A stretch of DNA of 64,000 nt, from positions 26,481 through 90,480 of the forward strand of contig NMRA01000399.1 of assembly GCA_002633005.1 (NCBI GenBank). Reading direction: 5' to 3'. The notes below the pieces were generated by a model. That model was given only the letters and a program-made list of their open reading frames with translations. It was not told where the DNA came from and ran no database searches. The position numbers were made by a program, and so were the translations under genes. The DNA is from Phoronis australis (Eukaryota; Phoronida; Phoronidae). Of this stretch, positions 35,159 to 46,900 are shown one piece after another. The first letter of the stretch is position 1. Each line of letters begins with the position of its first letter.

Positions 35159-37676
35159 TAATAATGGCAATAATATCTAGCAGTAGTAAGTTTTATATCA
35201 ACATTATACTATTATAACAAATTTTCCCATATTTTTTGGAAATAAGTCTGAGCTGAATTGTCACAAGGCCACCCACATGGTGAAATTGGTGGGGACAGGG
35301 GGAGGGAATTATCTCTCACCCAAAAAACCACTCTCAGCAGCGGCCACAAGCACCATCTGGTGAGCATCATGTGACTTAGCCTTGGTGCAAAGCTGTATAA
35401 GCATAGCTTTGAAACTATTGGGGTAAGAAATGAATAAAACAAAAGTCCGTCATTAAAACTACATACTTCCTTCTGTCAGTAAACGTATTGTAATGCCATT
35501 TGTCCAGTATTGTATTGCCATTTGTCCAGTATTGTAATATCATTTATCCTGCAACCAAATTTGTGGAGGGAACATGTGCATCAACTTTGAGTGTCAGAAA
35601 ATAGTGCCATCTGGGCAATTTCCATTCCACCATTCTTTTTTCACAAGTTTGCACAAAGTTCACAACAAATTGTCAAAAGTGGTTTCACTTCACTAGTTCT
35701 GAGTATTTCATTGCCATGATTAGCAACGGAAGTTCTGAGCAAAGTTATCACCATCTCCCAAAGGATGTCACTTAAACAAACCAAAATCATGAGTGTACTA
35801 CTTCAATATCAGCGTTTGACTTATTATTTCTTACACAAGTGGGCGGCTGTTCATCAGATTGTGTTCCTTTCAATAGTCGCAACAGAGGAGAAGGTGTCAT
35901 TTGAATTTTAGAGTTTCAAAAACTTCATGCACCATTGGATACGCTACATTTTGGGGCAAGTTTCATTGCCAAAGACATGCACATTGACTAGTGGTAAACT
36001 GAGGAAGCGAGCTGCCATTAAAGTTGGAATCAACCTGCATTCCATTCACGAAGCGAACTTTTGATTTGAATTTTAGGCCTTGACTTACTGCTACAAAATA
36101 TTCCTCACTTGGATGACAAGTGAGTTCTAGTTTAATTCACAAGGAACAGATAGTTCATTACAGATAGTTCATTCATAGCTGATGGCTATCTTCAACATAC
36201 ACAAGATAGTTCCTTCATAACTGATGGCTATCGTCAACATACACAAGATAGTTCATTCATAGCTGATGGCTATCATCAACATACACAAGATAGTTCATTC
36301 ATAGCTGATGGCTATCGTCAACATGCACAAGATAGTTCATTCATAGCTGATGGCTATCGTCAACATACACAAGATAGTTCATTACTCCTTGAGAATTAGC
36401 CAGCAGCTAAATGAAGACTATCATCAAAATACACAAGATAGTTCATTACTCCTTGAGAATTAGCCAGCAGCTAAATGAAGACTATCATCAAAATACACAA
36501 AATAGTTCATTACTCCTTGAGAATTAGCCAGCAGCTAAATGAAGACTATCATCAAAATACACAAGATAGTTCATTACTCCTTGAGAACTAGTAAGCAGCT
36601 AGCTGAAGACTATCATCAAAATAGAAAATGCTGTTGTAGATTATATTTTAACTGACCAAAATAATTTAAAGAATTATGTATCCTTTTTAGAGAATTATGA
36701 CATATGCATGGCACTTGCTATTCGCCCTAGCCGCCATGTTCCTTGTGTCTCTAAGTCCATTGTTTAATTAGCGGTAAGATTCCCTCATTTATTGTAGCCT
36801 TAGCACATCTCTGGCATTGTTAACCTATTGTAATCATACATCACTTGTCAGCGACCTAGTATTTACCCCCTGTCTCTGTTCTTTCAGGTTGCGATCATTC
36901 GTAGTTTGCTGTCATCAATAAACATTGACGAAATACTTACGAGTTAAGTTATGATATTGATATGTTAGATATCCAAGCATTAATTGGGCCAAGATGTAAA
37001 GCACCAGATCATTCTATTCTTGTTTTAAGGTTTAAAATTTCCTTGCCTGAGGTATGTTCATCTGGTATTGACAGACCTTCAGATTCAAACACTCTTTCGA
37101 ACGTACACATGACACCTCCACTTAGAATTTAGAACTAACGCGACATGTAAAGAAGAAATTTTATGTTCAAGTCAACTTTTAGAGCTTGGTATCTAGGAAA
37201 AACGAACTGTTAGTAATATCACAGTCTTGAAATCATCTCAAATTTGACAAGGGTGATACTAATTTTACAAAAAATCATGTCCAAAAGTATGTTTTGCCAC
37301 ACTGCCCAGTCATGTAATAACCTGGTCAGCAGGTGTACATAGTGCTTGTGTGCAAGATCAAGAATCGAGTGCAGTGTCCAACTGTCTATCGGCAGAGTTG
37401 CCAGACAGTCAGTGAGGCAGCGCAGACAGTCGGAGTACATGCCGCTGGCGGTGTCCATGATTCATGATTGCACGAATAAATTCAAGCTGATAACTAAGTA
37501 TCGTCTTTGACCTAGTTGACTCTGTCGTTACAACAGAGCCACTCCCTGGCAGCATGTTTAAAACTTACGTCATTCGACACTAGAAGCAAGGCTCTTTTGA
37601 AGTAACTAATACTTTGACATTTTGTGGAAAACCTAGAAAAAACTCTCAGAACACATCGTCCTGTGGAGGCTGACAT
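29876..37676 (-). CDS. MRPS18B: Mitochondrial ribosomal protein S18B (mS40), 7 exons
   Basis: A component of the mitochondrial small ribosomal subunit. Minus-strand exons: 37676-37569, 35074-34888, 33383-33286, 32507-32436, 32009-31943, 30407-30348, 29958-29876; 675 nt, 224 aa (human 258). The N-terminus [19 protein letters not shown] is arginine/serine-rich with few acids, as expected of a mitochondrial targeting peptide. Family motifs in order: SIRYMESK, then [69 protein letters not shown] split over two exons, and the tail [15 protein letters not shown]. The S18B assignment over S18A/C rests on TRKTCI, GNPCP(I/V)CRD and the C-V-C-x-K-Q-H-K run. It lacks the long proline-rich tail of the mammalian protein. 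Exon 1 is repeated at 38447-38340 across an N gap. It is head-to-head with PPP1R10. Confidence 0.93.
31855..31880. repeat. AAT microsatellite
   Basis: A short AAT/AAC trinucleotide run in an intron of MRPS18B. Confidence 0.85.
32284..32400. repeat. ~43-bp tandem repeat, about 2.7 copies
   Basis: Unit contains CATCAAACTGGTTCTCAACA and CACTGAATAACAGG, just 3' (in gene sense) of MRPS18B exon 4 (32436-32507). Confidence 0.9.
33556..33740. repeat. 30-bp minisatellite, about 6 copies, in an MRPS18B intron
   Basis: Unit GTGTGACTGTCCCAAGACAG plus TGTACACATG, with two alternating variants (GCACACCTG and TACACATG). Because the unit is a multiple of three without stops in several frames, open frames run through it on both strands; these are by-products of the repeat. 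Confidence 0.95.
35112..35165. repeat. AAT microsatellite
   Basis: About 15 AAT units directly upstream, in gene sense, of MRPS18B exon 2. Confidence 0.95.
36140..36630. repeat. Composite minisatellite: 42-bp units switching to 64-bp units
   Basis: From about 36155 to 36375 the unit is GATAGTTCATTCATAGCTGA plus TGGCTATCGTCAACATACACAA. From about 36375 to 36630 it is longer, with TACTCCTTGAGAATTAGCCA and GCAGCTAAATGAAGACTATC inserted. Both share the GATAGTTCATT head and the ATCAAcATACACAA tail, so one derives from the other. It lies in MRPS18B intron 1. Confidence 0.9.
36635..37215. other. MRPS18B intron 1 interior, possible decayed retroelement
   Basis: No gene recognised. A plus-strand frame at about 36964-37131 contains the phrase [14 protein letters not shown], which loosely resembles the D-H-S/C-x-L end of non-LTR endonucleases. 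That is too weak to call an element. Confidence 0.25.
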
Positions 37677-38205
37677 TTTGAATACGGAAACTTTCGATAA
37701 TTGCCGATCATGTACGTACACACCAAGATTGACTAAAAATCGAAAGGAAATTTGATCTTGAATTAACGAAAGCATAGGGGGTTATGCGCAAAAGTAAAAA
37801 GTAAGAGTCAATCAGTACTTTAGTTTTGGGTAATTTTTGCTTTTCAACATACAATTTATCACTTTCAAAGAAATTCAAAGACTTATTTGTTGTTCGATAA
37901 AATAAGATCAGGCCTCTCACGTGACTTTGACGTCATATTCGCGAGCGGGCAAGGTAGGTGAAGAAGCCATGTTTTGAGGCGCTGATTTCGATATTTTGAA
38001 ATTGGTTTGTTGCGTTAAATATTACTATGTTACCTCATTTAAATTGTCTCAGTGTATATGTAATGTACTCAAGACTGTTTTGGTTCTCATTTCAGGTCCC
38101 CTATGAAGAAGACCAGTGCCGAAAAGTGGAAGCAAAGTTGTCCAAATGACCTCGGAAATAGAAAATGGCCACTCCATCTAAGCACGCTTAACCACACATT
38201 GGACT
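37477..38205. repeat. First copy of a 729-bp duplication carrying the MRPS18B/PPP1R10 promoter
   Basis: It matches 38248-38976 with the same length and about ten substitutions noticed. It ends at the exact base where the N run starts. It contains MRPS18B exon 1 and the candidate PPP1R10 leader exon. Confidence 0.95.
37677..37953. promoter_or_regulatory. Bidirectional promoter of MRPS18B (minus) and PPP1R10 (plus)
   Basis: Between the MRPS18B start codon (37676) and a strong plus-strand donor (AAG|GTAGGT at 37953/37954) lies a short GC-richer stretch. An E-box-type CACGTGAC (37918-37925) and a full CRE palindrome TGACGTCA (37928-37935) lie 10 bp apart, followed by CGCGAGCGGGC. This is a typical housekeeping promoter; factors that bind such sites (USF/MYC, CREB/ATF) are inference. 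The second copy has the same sites at 38689-38696 and 38699-38706. Confidence 0.7.
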
Positions 38206-38247
38206 NNNNNNNNNNNNNNNNNNNNNNNNNNNNNNNNNNNNNNNNNN
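38206..38247. other. Assembly gap, 42 N
   Basis: A run of N between the two copies of the promoter duplication. Confidence 0.99.
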
Positions 38248-38976
38248 TAAATTCAAGCTGATAACTAAGTATTGTCTTCGACCTAGTTGACTCTGTCGTT
38301 ACAACAGAGCCACTCCCTGGCAGCATGTTTAAAACTTACGTCATTCGACACTAGAAGCAAGGCTCTTTTGAAGTAACTAATACTTTGACATTTTGTGGAA
38401 AACCTAGAAAAAACTCTCAGAACACATCGTCCTGTGGAGGCTGACATTTTGAATACGGAAACTTTCGATAATTGCCGATCATGTACGTACACACCAAGAT
38501 TGACTAAAAATCGAAAGGAAATTTGATCTTGAATTAACGAAAGCATAGGGGGTTATGCGCAAAAATAAAAAGTAACAGTCAATCAGTACTTTAGTTTTTG
38601 GTAATATTTGCTTTTCAACATACAATTTATCACTTTCAAAGAAATTCAAAGATTTATTTGTTGTTCGATAAAATAATATCAGGCCTCTCACGTGACTTTG
38701 ACGTCATATTCGCGAGCGGGCAAGGTAGGTGAAGAAGCCATGTTTTGAGGCTCTGATTTCGATATTTTGAAATTGGTTTGTTGCGTTAAATATTACTATG
38801 TTACCTCATTTAAATTGTCTCAGTGTATATATAATGTACTCAAGACTGTTTTGGTTCTGATTTCAGGTCCCCTATGAAGAAGACCAGTGCCGAAAAGTGG
38901 AAGCAAAGTTGTCCAAATGACCTCGGAAATAGAAAATGGCCACTCCATCTAAGCACGCTTAACCACACATTGGACT
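38248..38976. repeat. Second copy of the promoter duplication
   Basis: It starts at the first base after the N run (TAAATTCAAGCTG) and ends with CACACATTGGACT, the last bases of copy one. After this point the sequence continues uniquely into PPP1R10. Confidence 0.95.
38340..38447 (-). pseudogene. MRPS18B: Duplicate of MRPS18B exon 1
   Basis: Same 36-codon targeting-peptide exon, ATG and GAC|GTAAGT donor as at 37676-37569. It is likely an assembly duplicate. Confidence 0.85.
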
Positions 38977-40917
38977 GAACAGATGCAATATATACGAGAA
39001 TATAAACCACTACATAAAGGACTATTTTTGTATAACGTACGAATTTTGGTAATTAAAATTATCATGTACTATTTAAATGAATTACGTTATAATATCATCT
39101 TGTCATTTCTAACAGAAGTATGCTTATTTAAATATGAAACATGGCAGGAGTGATAAATACGCTTTGGAAAGATAATATCTGTTGTGTGATTGGTAAATAA
39201 TGTGAGATGCTTTTACTGATGCTAAATGAATTCTTAGTGTGTAAGTCAGAGTTTTTTAAGTGTTAGCTTTATCTGTTTTATTTGTGGTCTTTGATTCTGA
39301 GAACCTTCAATCACTGTAACATGCATCAGTGATTGCCTGGTTTTCAAAATCTGTGACAATCAATTTTCAATAGGGACTATTTCTGTTTTTGAATTAGAGC
39401 ACTCAAAATAATATTTCATAAACTCCTGATTACATTCAACTTTGTGTTAAAAAATTACCAATATCGTAGATATCCGATAAAATGCTAAGGAATTATAACC
39501 CTGCGGTATCCGTCTCTGGGGCCCAGTACATGTTGTACAATATAAAATTATTTGTTCAGTTTGGCATCACCAAGTGTTGTTATTGGATTGGGATGTTAGT
39601 GAAGAGAAAATTTTTTTTCATACCGAAATGTGTTATGTTGTCAAATTTTCAATAGCACTAATTAAACAGTTCAGTTTTTTAGTGCCGAAAATTGAGATTT
39701 CGTAGTACTATAATTTTTAAGGTTTGAAAAACATAAGTGCTTTTATTTCCTGAAAATAAACATCTAAGCGTTGAGCAATGAAACTCTTTTCAGGAAATAT
39801 TTTCCTATTATTTTTCTTGTGCATGCTAGTGTGTAGTGTCAGCGTTGCATTGGAAATAAATTTGGATTTAGACTACTTAACAATTAAGAATTAGTCCCTA
39901 CTTGTTCCTCGCTCCTGTGAGAAGGGGTTTTTGGTCTAGTAGTGAACATGCGGCTCATGTTCAGGAACTCTGCTCTGCAAATAATACTACACTATCACAA
40001 GTCACATTGTAGAGCCTGGTCTCAAGCCCAGAAAGTACTTAGGAACAGTTTAGTTGAGAAAATTTTTGTGAATAAATGTAGTTACATATAGCTATTTTAA
40101 AGGTTTCAAAATGTTAATGCACGTCAATTATGTTTTGAATAATGGTTCACATTAATTACAAATAGTTGAAGCATTTCACTTAACTCAATAGTTTCTGGGG
40201 TACTCTACACATATCAAACTTGTTACATGCATTTTGGGCTTTTGGTGAAACTTGGCATGGTTGAAGATGACACAATTCATTACTTACTCATTGCTGATTT
40301 ATTAATTCTTGAGCAATATTCTTAATATCCATCAACTCATCTGACATTTGGAGCATATAATCCCAATGATTTTGTGATGAGTTGTATACTTGCCAAGCAA
40401 CAGTTTTGCCCTTGAATACTTGAATTATCAGCACGCACTATGCCATCTCTCCGTCGGTAATTGTATGTTTGTATTCATTCGAACTCTATAGTCACAAATC
40501 CTTTTTCTCACTGTCTGCAATTCCTTTTTGGGGAACATCTTGTATCATCAACTGTCACTGTTCCTGTCCACTGGGTAACATGAAGGCTGCTGTGGGAATC
40601 TGGGAAATCGCTCGTTGCAGTTGTGTCAGCCCTGCTGCTCCACATAGCTGTAGATGAGTGGTGTGCAAGTTCATTTACTGACTCAAACATGGGAAACAAA
40701 AGGGGTGGATGTGCTTTGAATGAAGAATGCAGGAAATGTTAAGGCGGTAAATAGTGTTTAGTTTGCAGTCTGAATCTAAGTTTGACATATACACATAAGA
40801 TGTAGACTAGAAAATCTGCCTATTGTCTGGAGATGAAAACTGAGTGGCATTTCACGTTGATGTTGGCTTCGTTACAGTGAAAAAATGTGCTTCAATTTTT
40901 GTGCATTTTTTCTTCAG
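38977..40917. other. PPP1R10 5' intron or leader region, no gene recognised
   Basis: AT-rich sequence between the promoter duplication and the probable ATG exon. A candidate non-coding exon starts after TTTCAG at 38866 (copy one at 38095), with no clear donor identified. Short frames at 40469-40699 on both strands show no domain. Confidence 0.4.
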
Positions 40918-40977
40918 GGCTGTGAAGATGAGTTGAATGTTTCACATTGAAGAGCATTAGTAGGTGCTGACGAAATG
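40918..40977 (+). CDS. PPP1R10: Probable PPP1R10 leader exon ending in the start codon
   Basis: A strong pyrimidine tract and acceptor (TTTTTTCTTCAG) is followed 60 bp later by GAAATG|GTAATT. The ATG (40975-40977) is the last codon of the exon and leaves phase 0, exactly what the next coding exon (41647, APVDPK) needs, giving MAPVDPK against human MGSGPIDPK. The leader holds two short upstream frames (ATG AGT TGA; ATG TTT ... TAG). It was chosen on splice logic and homology only. A weaker alternative ATG with donor GTGATA lies near 39139. Confidence 0.45.
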
Positions 40978-43900
40978 GTAATTAACATTCACATTAACTC
41001 CACACGTTTGAAGGAACCCCTGTGTGATGTCTACTGGGTTGAAAATGGCACTTTCTTGAACCAGTTGCCCTGACTTCTGCTGGAGACTCCTATCCATTAA
41101 GCTCATTTAAACGACACGCATGTCTTTCATTTCTAATTGATGTGTTATTAACTAAGGATGAAAGTTTATCTTATTTGTGTATTTAGTAACTAATGATTTA
41201 TAAGGTGAACTCGAGAGATTTCATTGTGTAAAGATAAAAGTGGCTATCGGCTTGTGTTCTAATTGTATCCCAAGGGGCAAAGTTTTGATTTGGACCATGT
41301 TCCTTAGATGTGATTTCTGGGTTTATATGTGCTGCTGTTTGGTTATTCCTCCAGACCATGGTCTCTCAAATGACGTCGCATGACAAGGAACTTCTAGAGC
41401 CTGTTTTCTAGCAGTGATGTTTGTTTCAAGCCTCAGAAGTGGCCTGCAATCTGGCTCCTGGTGAATTTTAGAGGAACTAAGTGTTTGAGTCATATTTTGG
41501 GTTTTACCACTAGGGGGTCCCCAAGTCCCCGGAGTGTGTAGTTCCCATATACAGAATGATAAATGTGGTCTAATATATGCGGGTGTTTTGTTATGCCATT
41601 CTGTTCCCTCAATGTCCAGGTATACATATAGTCTTGTTTATTGCAGGCACCAGTTGATCCTAAAATGTTATTGAATGCTTTGAATCCATTGCTGGGTAAA
41701 AATGGATGCCTGAAGGGTGTCCAAGAAGCAGAGAGAATTGCTGTGTAAGTTCCATTTATTTTGCTCTGTGGAGTCTCGCTAGTTAGGGACTGTTATTGAT
41801 GAGTGGAACTTTGCTTTTGCATTTTTATGCGCCCACATATTTAAGTGTACGCATTATGCCGTCATCTCTGTCTGTCCGGAGTCCATCCGGCATCCGCTGC
41901 TCTATTTCCGAAACCGATTGACATATGTTCATGAAATTTTGCACATGTGTTCCTTTCATGGATGGGGCGGCATGAGCGAAGTTTGGGACGGATCCGACTA
42001 CTGGTGTGCTCCCTAGTAGCAATTTGTTTTTTACATTTACCTCGGTATCTTCATAGGTCCTCGACATATTTTCATAAAATTTGGTATATAGGCATTTATT
42101 AGTGAGATGATGATATCTTCCCGTTTTCGGATGGATTTGACGTAGTTTGCGCCACCTAGTGGCCATTTTTACTGTTTTCGAGTCTGTTTTGTAGCTTCCA
42201 CCTTTCTATTAACCAAACTGCTCTAAACATGATTGTGAAAATTGGCATGTATGTTCTTACTATGAAGAGGACAGTTGACAATGATTTTCCGATGACTTCG
42301 ACTATTGTGGTACCTCCTTGTGGCAGTTTTGTTTTTTTTGCACCTATGGCTATATCTCCTAAACCGTTAGCAGGATCTTTATTACATTTAGTAAGTGCAT
42401 TTTTATGATGATGACAACGGACGAAGAGAGTGAAGAGGACGGCTGACGATGACAACTTTGACTACTATGGTGCCTTCTAGTGGTAATTTTGTTTTGTGCC
42501 CATAGCTGTATTTCCTAAACCCACTACAGGATCTTTATTAAATTTAATTAGTAAGTGTATTTATGTGAAGCTAACAACAGGCAATGACTACTTTCAGGCT
42601 TATCCAATGAACAGTGTGCCCCCAGTGGCAATTTCATTTTATTCTGTTTTCGTTTTTTTCTCTGAAGTTCTGTGACAGATTTCTATGAAGTTTAGTGTAT
42701 AGCTTTTCATGAAAGAAGCAATGACATTTTCCCGTTTTCGAATGGATTGTACGTTTTTCCGCCATCTACTGGCCATTTTTATGACATAAATAAACGACCC
42801 TAAAAGCACACCATTCGCAATGCATTCGTGGGCGCATTTCAACGCTCTGTGTTGCTCTTGTTCAATAAAGGGCTGGTTGTAAAGTCTTTTTCATGTGCAA
42901 GTTCCACACTGCAGCGACCACTAGACAATATTTGCAAAATAGTTGACATTCACAGAACCCATTGAAATATTGAAAAGGCCTGTTGGCTTTAGTTTGAAAG
43001 TGGTGAAATTTTGTTGTACTTCTACATTGTTGTGTACACCTTTCTCCAGACTGAAAATGGTGATGTGGAAATTATGGACAAGGTATTGGTGCAATAAGTA
43101 CATACTATTCTACTATGTGGTTACAAAATGTTGCACAGTGCCCTCTCATTTTGTGGTATTTACCCATAATGCTACCTATTTGCTATGTACTAATGCCCCA
43201 CACCAATTTCTCTTAAGTCTTTGAGAATTGCGTATTTTTGACCCATTCATCTCGTTTTCAAACTGCCTGAATAATTTCAAAAAGCAATTTTGTTTAGCTC
43301 GCAATTTGTAATTCTTGGCTTGGCTGAACACAGCCATATATGGTCATGGGTGGGTCTCTGCCTGTCAATTTGTTATCTCAATTTGTTTCTTTGTTGTAGA
43401 TTAATGAAAGACGCGAACAAGATGGTTAGTCAGTGTGTTTACATCAATGTGCTCAAGACAACCACAGATGAACTAGTGCTCAATAAGTAAGGCTACAACC
43501 AAGACTGGTCATGTGTAGTTAGGTCTAGAGAAACATTATATAGCATTTGAAAACAAAACTATTGAATTATACAAATCTGTTATGGACTGTTGACAAGTGT
43601 GTACTCATGAGATAACGTTTGTCAACCATATGGTAACATGTTTCCGATTTTGAACAAGTTAATGTGGACAAGTCAGTTTTCCATACAAGATATTTGGCAT
43701 CAGAATTAATGCATTCCATTCAAGTTTTGTGGTTTATTTACCTCTAGATCTATGCTTTAAAAAATGTGGACTTAAAGAAGCTACAAACTCTCCTTCCATT
43801 ACATTATATACTCTGCTTACCGCTATCAAATTGGTCGCAAAATTTTCCTTGTTCCAAAATGTGTGTAGTTTCTAGGCATGGAAGAAACTGGTAGCTTGTT

Positions 43901-46900
43901 ATGGCTCGAGACAATGCTGTTCAGTTTGGCTTGACACGGCGAGTCATGTTATTTGGCTTGACATGGCATGTCATGTTATTTGGCTTGACATGGAATGTCA
44001 TGTTATTTGGTTTGACATGTCTTGTTATTTGCTGAACATGTTCTCTGGCAGTAACGAACTGTCCACTCTTCCACCAAAATTCTAAAATCACACGACAGCT
44101 GAGTACAGAACAAGTTTGTTGTGGTCTAAGTCAAATTTTGTTTGTTTGACAGAACTTGTGTTGGCTGCCACTTTAAAACGACAATGAAAATGGATAATTT
44201 TGGAATTATGTTTTTGTTCTGAAATTTTGGACAGTAACCCCAGCAAAGTTAGTGAATGTGCAGTACTGTCTGGATAGAATTGGAAAGAGTTGTCATTGGT
44301 GATTGAACTATATGTAGTATTTAGTCATTGGTTATAATGGATATCAGGGTCTTCATCATGGAAGTATGCATTGTGTTATAATGGATATCAGGGTCTTCAT
44401 CATGGAAGTCTGCATTGTGTCAACTTCATATACAAGTGTGTGTAGATTTTATTAGACAAGTACCTAAAGCCTTATTTGGCCCTGTTTAGCCATCACTAAT
44501 TACACTAACTAACACTAACTTCTCTACTGAAGAGACAAAACCAATGGCTAATGTGTGGTGTACTCGCGGGATGTTACGTGACGGGTGTGAATGGAAGTCC
44601 CTGCATGCTGTTTTCCCTTTGATCTACGTAGTAACAGTAAACAAGACATGGAAATGTTGAGACCAGTTTTATTTGAGTACATGGCCCTGTTCGATTTTCG
44701 TTTTTAACCAGCTAAACAGAGCAGCTCTAAAAGGTTTTTTAACAACCGAATATGTCTCCATTTTGGTTGATGGTAAATGATGTGTAGTCTGTTATCAGTC
44801 TGGTAATTTACTTGGTGAAATTTACGTTGCTCTGTCGTCAAGTTTTTTTTTGCACTCTACAGGTCGCAATTTAAGTCCGATTCTCACGAAATTTGCACCC
44901 GACGTGTAGATCGGAAAGTCCTGGAAGCCTATTGTTTTTGGTCATGATCGGATTCAAAATGGAGGACGTGGCGGCCATTTGTTTTCGATCTCAGAGTCAA
45001 ATGCTCATAGAGGCCACATTTTTCGTTGTACAGGGCTGAAACGTAGTACGATTATTATAGAACACATGTGCTACAACTGTGCTGAAAATCATTGACTTCC
45101 GGTCAAAGGTGGCAAAATATTGGAACTGGCGTATGCGCACCTCGATATCTGGCCGAAACGGTTTCTCCTATAGAGGGCGCATCGGCGAACCAATCATTTT
45201 GAAACTGGTCACGTGTTTGTTGCTATTGATTGGCTTTTATAAAATTTTGTTTAACCAGAAGTCACTTTCAAGATGGCGGCTCTGGCGCATTTTCACCCGT
45301 TTTCAATTTTTCTACGGTCGCATTTTTAACAGGAAGAGCAAATGACGTGAATTTTTGCATGTGGATTCCTTGAAGTATGCTCTTTCAACGTTTTTCTCAG
45401 ACTTACCGTTTTCGAGTTATTTGACTTTGAATTTCAAAAAAAACTGCAGAATTTCAATTTTTTCGAAAAAATTATGGTATGTTGCGAAACTATCAATTTA
45501 GATAGAGTTTAGAACGGGCTTTCAGAAGATGTTTTCCATTTTTCGCTAGGGCGTCTACTTTTCGAATTACTTGACATTTTCTGATAGCGCTGTTCCTTTG
45601 TTGAGCGCTCTTACTGCATTGATGTTGGTTTACTGAACAGTAGCCTATTTCTTACTGATTTCTGACATCTTTGCTAGTCATATGAATGTTATGGTGTTGC
45701 TCATAATCCCCACTATCACAGTGTTCTCCACATTATAAATTCCAAACTTGACGCAAATGTTGAATGTCAGTTACTGACATTGTTTTGAGTCTAACCATAA
45801 GCATGGTTATGCTGGAGGTATTTATATATGATTTAAAACTGTACACTGCACTGGTGTGACCTACTTTTTAGACACTTCAAAGTTTAGCTTTCCTACCAAT
45901 GCATCTCATAATTCCTCCAAAGCATTTGACAGACCCACAGCAGCAAACAAAAGATCAAAAGTTCCTTTAATAATACCAATGCCAATTTTAATATCAATTA
46001 GACATATTAAGTACTACTAACATGAGTTCTGATGTGACCTAGTTTTTAGTGACACCTGTTGTCAAGTTTAATAAGCTCATAAAGTTCTAACTTGCCACTA
46101 GATGTCAGTCAAAATCAAAATTGTCTTTATTAAGCAAATTAAATTGCTTTTTTACAGATTGACTTGCAAAATTTTAAAGTTAGAATGACAAAGTAGATTA
46201 GTCAGTTAATTAAGCAAGCTAGGTGACTCCATGAAATGTTTGTTATTTAAAGATTTTTGCAGATTTTGTTAATTAAAATTTAAACTCTTGTAGTGTCTTA
46301 CGAAGTTATACATATANATCCATCGGGGTTTTCTTATAAACCTGTGGGCTGCTCCAAGAACACTGACTTACTTAGCCTATTAAATCGAGTCTTAAATTTC
46401 ATTCAATTTTTGTTATATAACTTAAAATATGTCATAAGAAAGAAACCATAAGTTTGACTTAATTTCTTTTGTTTAATTTCGTCTTAATTTTGACTAACTT
46501 GCTGGTTGTGGAAGTTTCAGAGTTTGACATTTAAGAAAAATCTTAGATTTATGTCTAAAATAAACTTAAAGCCTTACTTCAACGGAATTTTGTTACTTTA
46601 GATGTATTAGGCTAACCAGATAGATGTATTAGGCTAACCAGATAGTCCTAGAAAAGCCTTAGTAAAATAGGAAAACGCGAGTTAATCACGCCCGTCAAAT
46701 GATAATTGAAGTTGCCTTTTTGAGCCCTGTTGTGTCACCTCGAGATCCAGCACAAGTAGCAAAAGGTTGTGTTTAATAGGGGTCTGAATAGAACACCATT
46801 GCATGCGGGTTGTTTTTCGCAGCTATTTGTATTAATTGGTGATTCTCGCGGTGGCGTAGACAAAAGCAAGCCAGTACGCCTAACAGTTTGTTAAATTTGC

